64,000 nt of DNA, taken from Proteromonas lacertae. Taxonomy: Eukaryota; Sar; Bigyra; Opalinata; Proteromonadidae. The notes beneath the pieces are model-generated. The model was not told the origin of the DNA. It was given only the letters and a program-made list of their open reading frames with translations, and searched no databases. The stretch is from contig NGBS01001161.1 of assembly GCA_002245135.1 (NCBI GenBank), positions 62,001 through 126,000 of the forward strand. Reading direction: 5' to 3'. The position numbers and the translations under genes were made by a program. Shown one piece after another: positions 60,901-64,000 of the stretch. The first letter of the stretch is position 1. The number at the start of each line of letters is the position of its first letter.

Positions 60901-63215
60901 TTTCATTCTTCTTTATATTCAAATGATAACCTCTTCCATATTTCATCTTTAATTCTAATGAAGTTCCTTGGGCTTGAATTAAACCTCCAGACATTACTGC
61001 TATTTCATCTCCTAATGCATCAGCTTCTTCCATTGAATGAGTTGTTAGGATTATTGTTTTGTTCTTCTTCTCTTCTTCTAATAAATTCCATACTTTTCTT
61101 CGATTATAAGGATCTAATCCAGTCGTTGGTTCATCTAATACAACTATCTCAGGATTTCCTATTAATGATAATATCAATGATAATCTTCTCTTTTGACCTC
61201 CACTGAATGTACCAGCACATTCATTCATTTTAAATGTCAATCCAACTGATTCTAATAATCTTTTACCTTGTTCTCGAAGTTCATTATCTTTCAATCCTTT
61301 CATATTTCCATATAATAATATATGATCCATTGGAGTTAATTGATCATATAAAATATCAAATTGAGGACAAACACCAAGACTCTTTCTTACTTCTTCTTTA
61401 TTCCTTATTATACTATTTCCATTTATATAAATTTCACCTTCATTGGGAGTTAATAATCCTATTGTCATATTCAATAATGTCGTTTTACCTGCTCCATTAT
61501 GACCTAATAAGGCAAAGATTTCATTTCTCTTTATCTTTAGATTTACTCCTTTCACTGCATTAAATTCATTCTTTTTACCTTTATTGTAGGTTTTATGAAT
61601 ATTTTCTATAACAATTCCGTTTGTTTCATCTTTTTGAGTATTACTACTTTGATTATTTCTCTTATAATATGAAGGCATTAAAAAGTAACAAAATGGTAAT
61701 GGAGTTTCTAAATTCTGTTGAACTACTTTTACTAAATATAAAGCAACAAAGAAATATAAGAAAACACAAATTGATTGAACAATAAATGCATCTTCTGTAT
61801 AAGCACCGTAAATATTTATATTATTCCAATCCATTCCTTTACGATATGCTTCTCCTTCTGTTATATCATGAACAAATATTGCTATTTAATTACAATAATA
61901 GATGATATAAATAAATACAATAAGTCACTGTAGGAATTAAATAGAATATTCCTACAACCACTCTATGAACATCATAAGCAATTAATAAATATTGAACTAA
62001 ATAATACAACAATGGTAAAAATGATAATAATAAAATCATCAATTACATTATAATTAAACGAACTAATAATATAAGTATAAGTGAAAAATTAAAAAAGATA
62101 TTGAAAAAAGAGTTGATGCTTTCTTTACACACACACTTAGAATAAATGTAAAAGGGATGGTACTTACTGAAAATATGTATGAATAAACATAAAACAGACT
62201 GTAGGAAGTATAACGAAGTGCTTTTACTACATATAATCCTAACAATAATATTGCATTTGGTAATATTAACCATATTATTTCAAATACCAGCCATGATAAC
62301 CAATACATATATTCACTCATTCCGTTCATTAATAACATGTCTTTAATTCCTCTTTCTTTTTCAGAACCTAATAATACTGTTAAAGCTTGCATTGTTGTAA
62401 AAACATACATATAATAATACATTGGTTGAATATATTGTTGGACATTAAAAGCATCTGATTCTTCTGGAAAACCGAATCTACTGGAATACTATATGATAGA
62501 GTATATATATCGATTTAACAAAATACTTTAATCAAAGAATCACTCATTTTGGATGATGATTTTTTATTATATATTGCTCTATAAATTGCTTCTTCTAAAC
62601 TACTTATACCATTCAAAAAGAAAATATATTCTTTTTGATAGGGTATTTTTGTATAGTCTAATTCTGAAGGATTTGTTTGATTGTAATTAAATATTCCATA
62701 GTTAGTTGTATAATTATATCTCAAAACAAAACTAGGATTATCTTCAGAATACTCGCTTAAGTCTATCACTGCAAACATATTGGCCGGACATTTTGCAAAA
62801 AAATTATCATACATATCATCATAAGAACTAAAGTCCTTCAATGAATTTGACGTAACACCAATAGTTCTATTAATTCATAAAAAAATTTAAAATACTGTTC
62901 AATTAGTGATATTAAAGCATTTGTATCATCATTCTTAGGGTAATAAGCAATATAATTAGCAACATTTTTGATCTAGATCATAAAATAAGTGATGAGTCAT
63001 ACATCAATAGAAGGTGACACTGGAGAAGATGGAATTTTAGGATATTCTACATAGTAATAATCTATTGTATAGCTAAACATCCAAATCCAAAACACGGTAT
63101 ATAATGGGATTACAAACTCCACAAAAGCAGAGAAAGGCTTTCTTCTATACACCAACACATTTTTCTTAAGCAGAATTAGTAACTGCTGAGTAATAGAAGC
63201 TCCTTTCTTTGACAT
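57919..63215 (-). CDS. Full-size ABCA-type lipid transporter
   Basis: Layout TMD1-NBD1-TMD2-NBD2, about 1,620 residues, more than ten short introns. ATG at 63213-63215 (MSKKGASITQQLLILLKK), the typical N-terminus before the first helix and large exoplasmic loop. NBD1 (~61.7-60.9 kb): Walker A GHNGAGKTT, signature FSGGQKRRL, Walker B IVVLDEPTTGLDP. NBD2 (~58.97-58.25 kb): GENGAGKTT, LSGGNKRRM, VVFLDEPSTGMDP. Both keep the switch His (TTHSMEEA). The regulatory ends GSISMTMPSLEDVFVELD and ILETTLDDVFLFFADE are ABCA-specific. Single extra bases appear near 60808 and in the T run at 60786-60789, just after NBD1. Near 62.04-62.09 kb one join has no GT-AG solution. An ATT/TAA microsatellite sits in an intron near 59283-59316. 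Confidence 0.92.
59283..59316. repeat. Trinucleotide microsatellite (TAA/TTA)n
   Basis: About eleven units of the trinucleotide within an ABCA intron. Similar AT or TAA runs fill other introns, for example 16815-16845, 49083-49112 and 4016-4037, so intron length here is prone to slippage. Confidence 0.9.
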
Positions 63216-63595
63216 TACTTTTTTTTAAATCTCAACTATTTTAAAACGGCGTTTGTGTTTACAAACTTTGTCAATGTTTGTATAGTTTATTGTTAAATAG
63301 AAGAGCAACTGATTATTATATAAAACAACAGAAATGATAAGATAGACGTTAATTTAACACATTTTATTTTATAAATTAATCACTTTGATAATTTATGTTT
63401 TTATAATTGTAAAATATGAATTAAACAATAGAAATAAAGAGTTAAATAGCTATAATAATTAGCATATAATGAGATAAAACAGAAAAAAAATAAGAAAAGC
63501 TCGTTATGTCAAACATAATTAGTTTTGAATGATGAATATCTTAACAAATAGGTGCAATTATGTAGAAAAAATTACAAATCAGAAATATATCCTAT
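63216..63595. other. Intergenic region
   Basis: About 380 very AT-rich bases between the ABCA ATG and the 3' end of the antiporter gene. Nothing recognisable beyond promoter/terminator-like A and T runs. Confidence 0.4.
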
Positions 63596-64000
63596 TTATA
63601 CTGCAGATTCTGGAGTGTTGATGACAATTTCTTTAATTGGTTGATTGTTGTTTTTATCTATATCTGAGTTATTAAGTTCAATCGTTGTCACAGAATTGTT
63701 CTGTAACTCAATGTTAACCTTATTTTCTCTTTCTCGTTTGGATTTTCTTGTGAAACATGTCATTTTATCAAATAGTCCATGTTTGTACATTTCATAAAAC
63801 AATGTGATGAATATTATTTGACAAGCTAAGCCAACAGGTAGTGCAACATATATTTTCCCTTCTGCTAATCCTCCAAATAAGAAACCAATAGCTGAACTAC
63901 ATGCAGTTGTTAATGCATAAGGTAGCTGTGTTGATACATGCTTCATGTGATTGCAATCACAAGCAGTTGAAGATATAACTGTTGTGTCAGAAATAGGTGA
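63596..64000 (-). CDS. NhaC-type Na+/H+ antiporter, C-terminal part (runs off the right edge)
   Basis: Only the end of the gene is in the window. The segment SPISDTTVISSTACDCNHMK followed by HVSTQLPYALTTACSSAIG is the conserved signature of the NhaC family (SPISDT...CNHxxHVxTQLPYA). The last membrane helix (VALPVGLACQIIFITLFYEM) leads to a basic, then Asn/Glu-rich cytosolic tail ending NTPESAV, a possible regulatory tail. Stop at 63596-63598. The codons upstream of 63946 are in frame to the edge. Confidence 0.88.
   Translation of the reverse strand, partial: SPISDTTVISSTACDCNHMKHVSTQLPYALTTACSSAIGFLFGGLAEGKIYVALPVGLACQIIFITLFYEMYKHGLFDKMTCFTRKSKRERENKVNIELQNNSVTTIELNNSDIDKNNNQPIKEIVINTPESAV

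Noticed and set aside
1-64000. CRISPR arrays, operons, ribosome binding sites or other bacterial signals
   Set aside because: Intron-rich eukaryotic genes throughout; no spaced palindromic repeats seen.
1-64000. tRNA, rRNA or snRNA genes
   Set aside because: No T-loop GTTCRA-type boxes with matching stems and no rRNA-like sequence were seen in the gaps; a covariance search would be needed to exclude small RNAs.
1-64000. Retroelements or virus-like elements
   Set aside because: No reverse transcriptase, integrase, capsid or terminal-repeat pair was seen; the 683-bp direct repeats contain a cellular gene, not LTR features.

Overview
The window is nuclear DNA from an AT-rich, intron-dense microbial eukaryote with a flagellum; by eye G+C is about a quarter or less. 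The standard genetic code fits: TAA, TAG and TGA all end recognisable genes. Eukaryotic markers include SGT1, TGS1, a cap-1 methyltransferase, ribosomal P2, clathrin light chain, zeta-COP, NOP10, TAPT1, a DENN protein and full-size ABCA. CFAP251 (axonemal calmodulin/spoke-associated complex) and a HAUS1-like augmin subunit point to a 9+2 axoneme and branched microtubule nucleation. I cannot name the lineage from sequence alone.

Most genes are split by tiny GT-AG introns of about 26-40 nt, usually starting GTAT and ending ATAG. At least three genes (an ARF-like GTPase, TAPT1 and an SLC17-type transporter) instead need AT-AC introns whose 5' ends read ATATC[A/T]TTTT. Removing them restores gap-free family alignments, so these look like minor-spliceosome (U12-type) introns. 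A fourth candidate, of AT-AG type, lies in an aldo/keto reductase.

Layout. 0-13.5 kb: minus-strand genes (two helical-repeat proteins, DENN, a possible TBC-like protein, SGT1, TGS1, HAUS1-like). 13.6-20.7 kb: P2, clathrin light chain (minus), a GT13 glycosyltransferase with a GT18-type tail, and two tandem aldo/keto reductases. 20.8-33.9 kb: an accessory-looking block. Two copies of a complete zeta-COP gene, identical over 683 bp introns included, flank about 10 kb that is dominated by one giant gene. That gene encodes a Crinkler/RHS-type NTPase with a nuclease-like domain, a coiled coil, dozens of 16-residue repeats, a second Crinkler-type NTPase and a ubiquitin-protease-like domain whose catalytic cysteine position is serine. 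34-64 kb: ordinary cellular genes (CFAP251, NOP10, TAPT1, a giant PA14/Ig-like surface protein, an ARF-like GTPase, an EF-hand coiled-coil protein, CMTR1, a possible Rogdi homologue, SLC17, AKR6, a condensation-type acyltransferase, ABCA, an NhaC-type antiporter).

A caution: several otherwise intact genes are interrupted by single extra bases, and I found no missing bases. That pattern fits residual insertion errors in a long-read assembly at least as well as gene decay.
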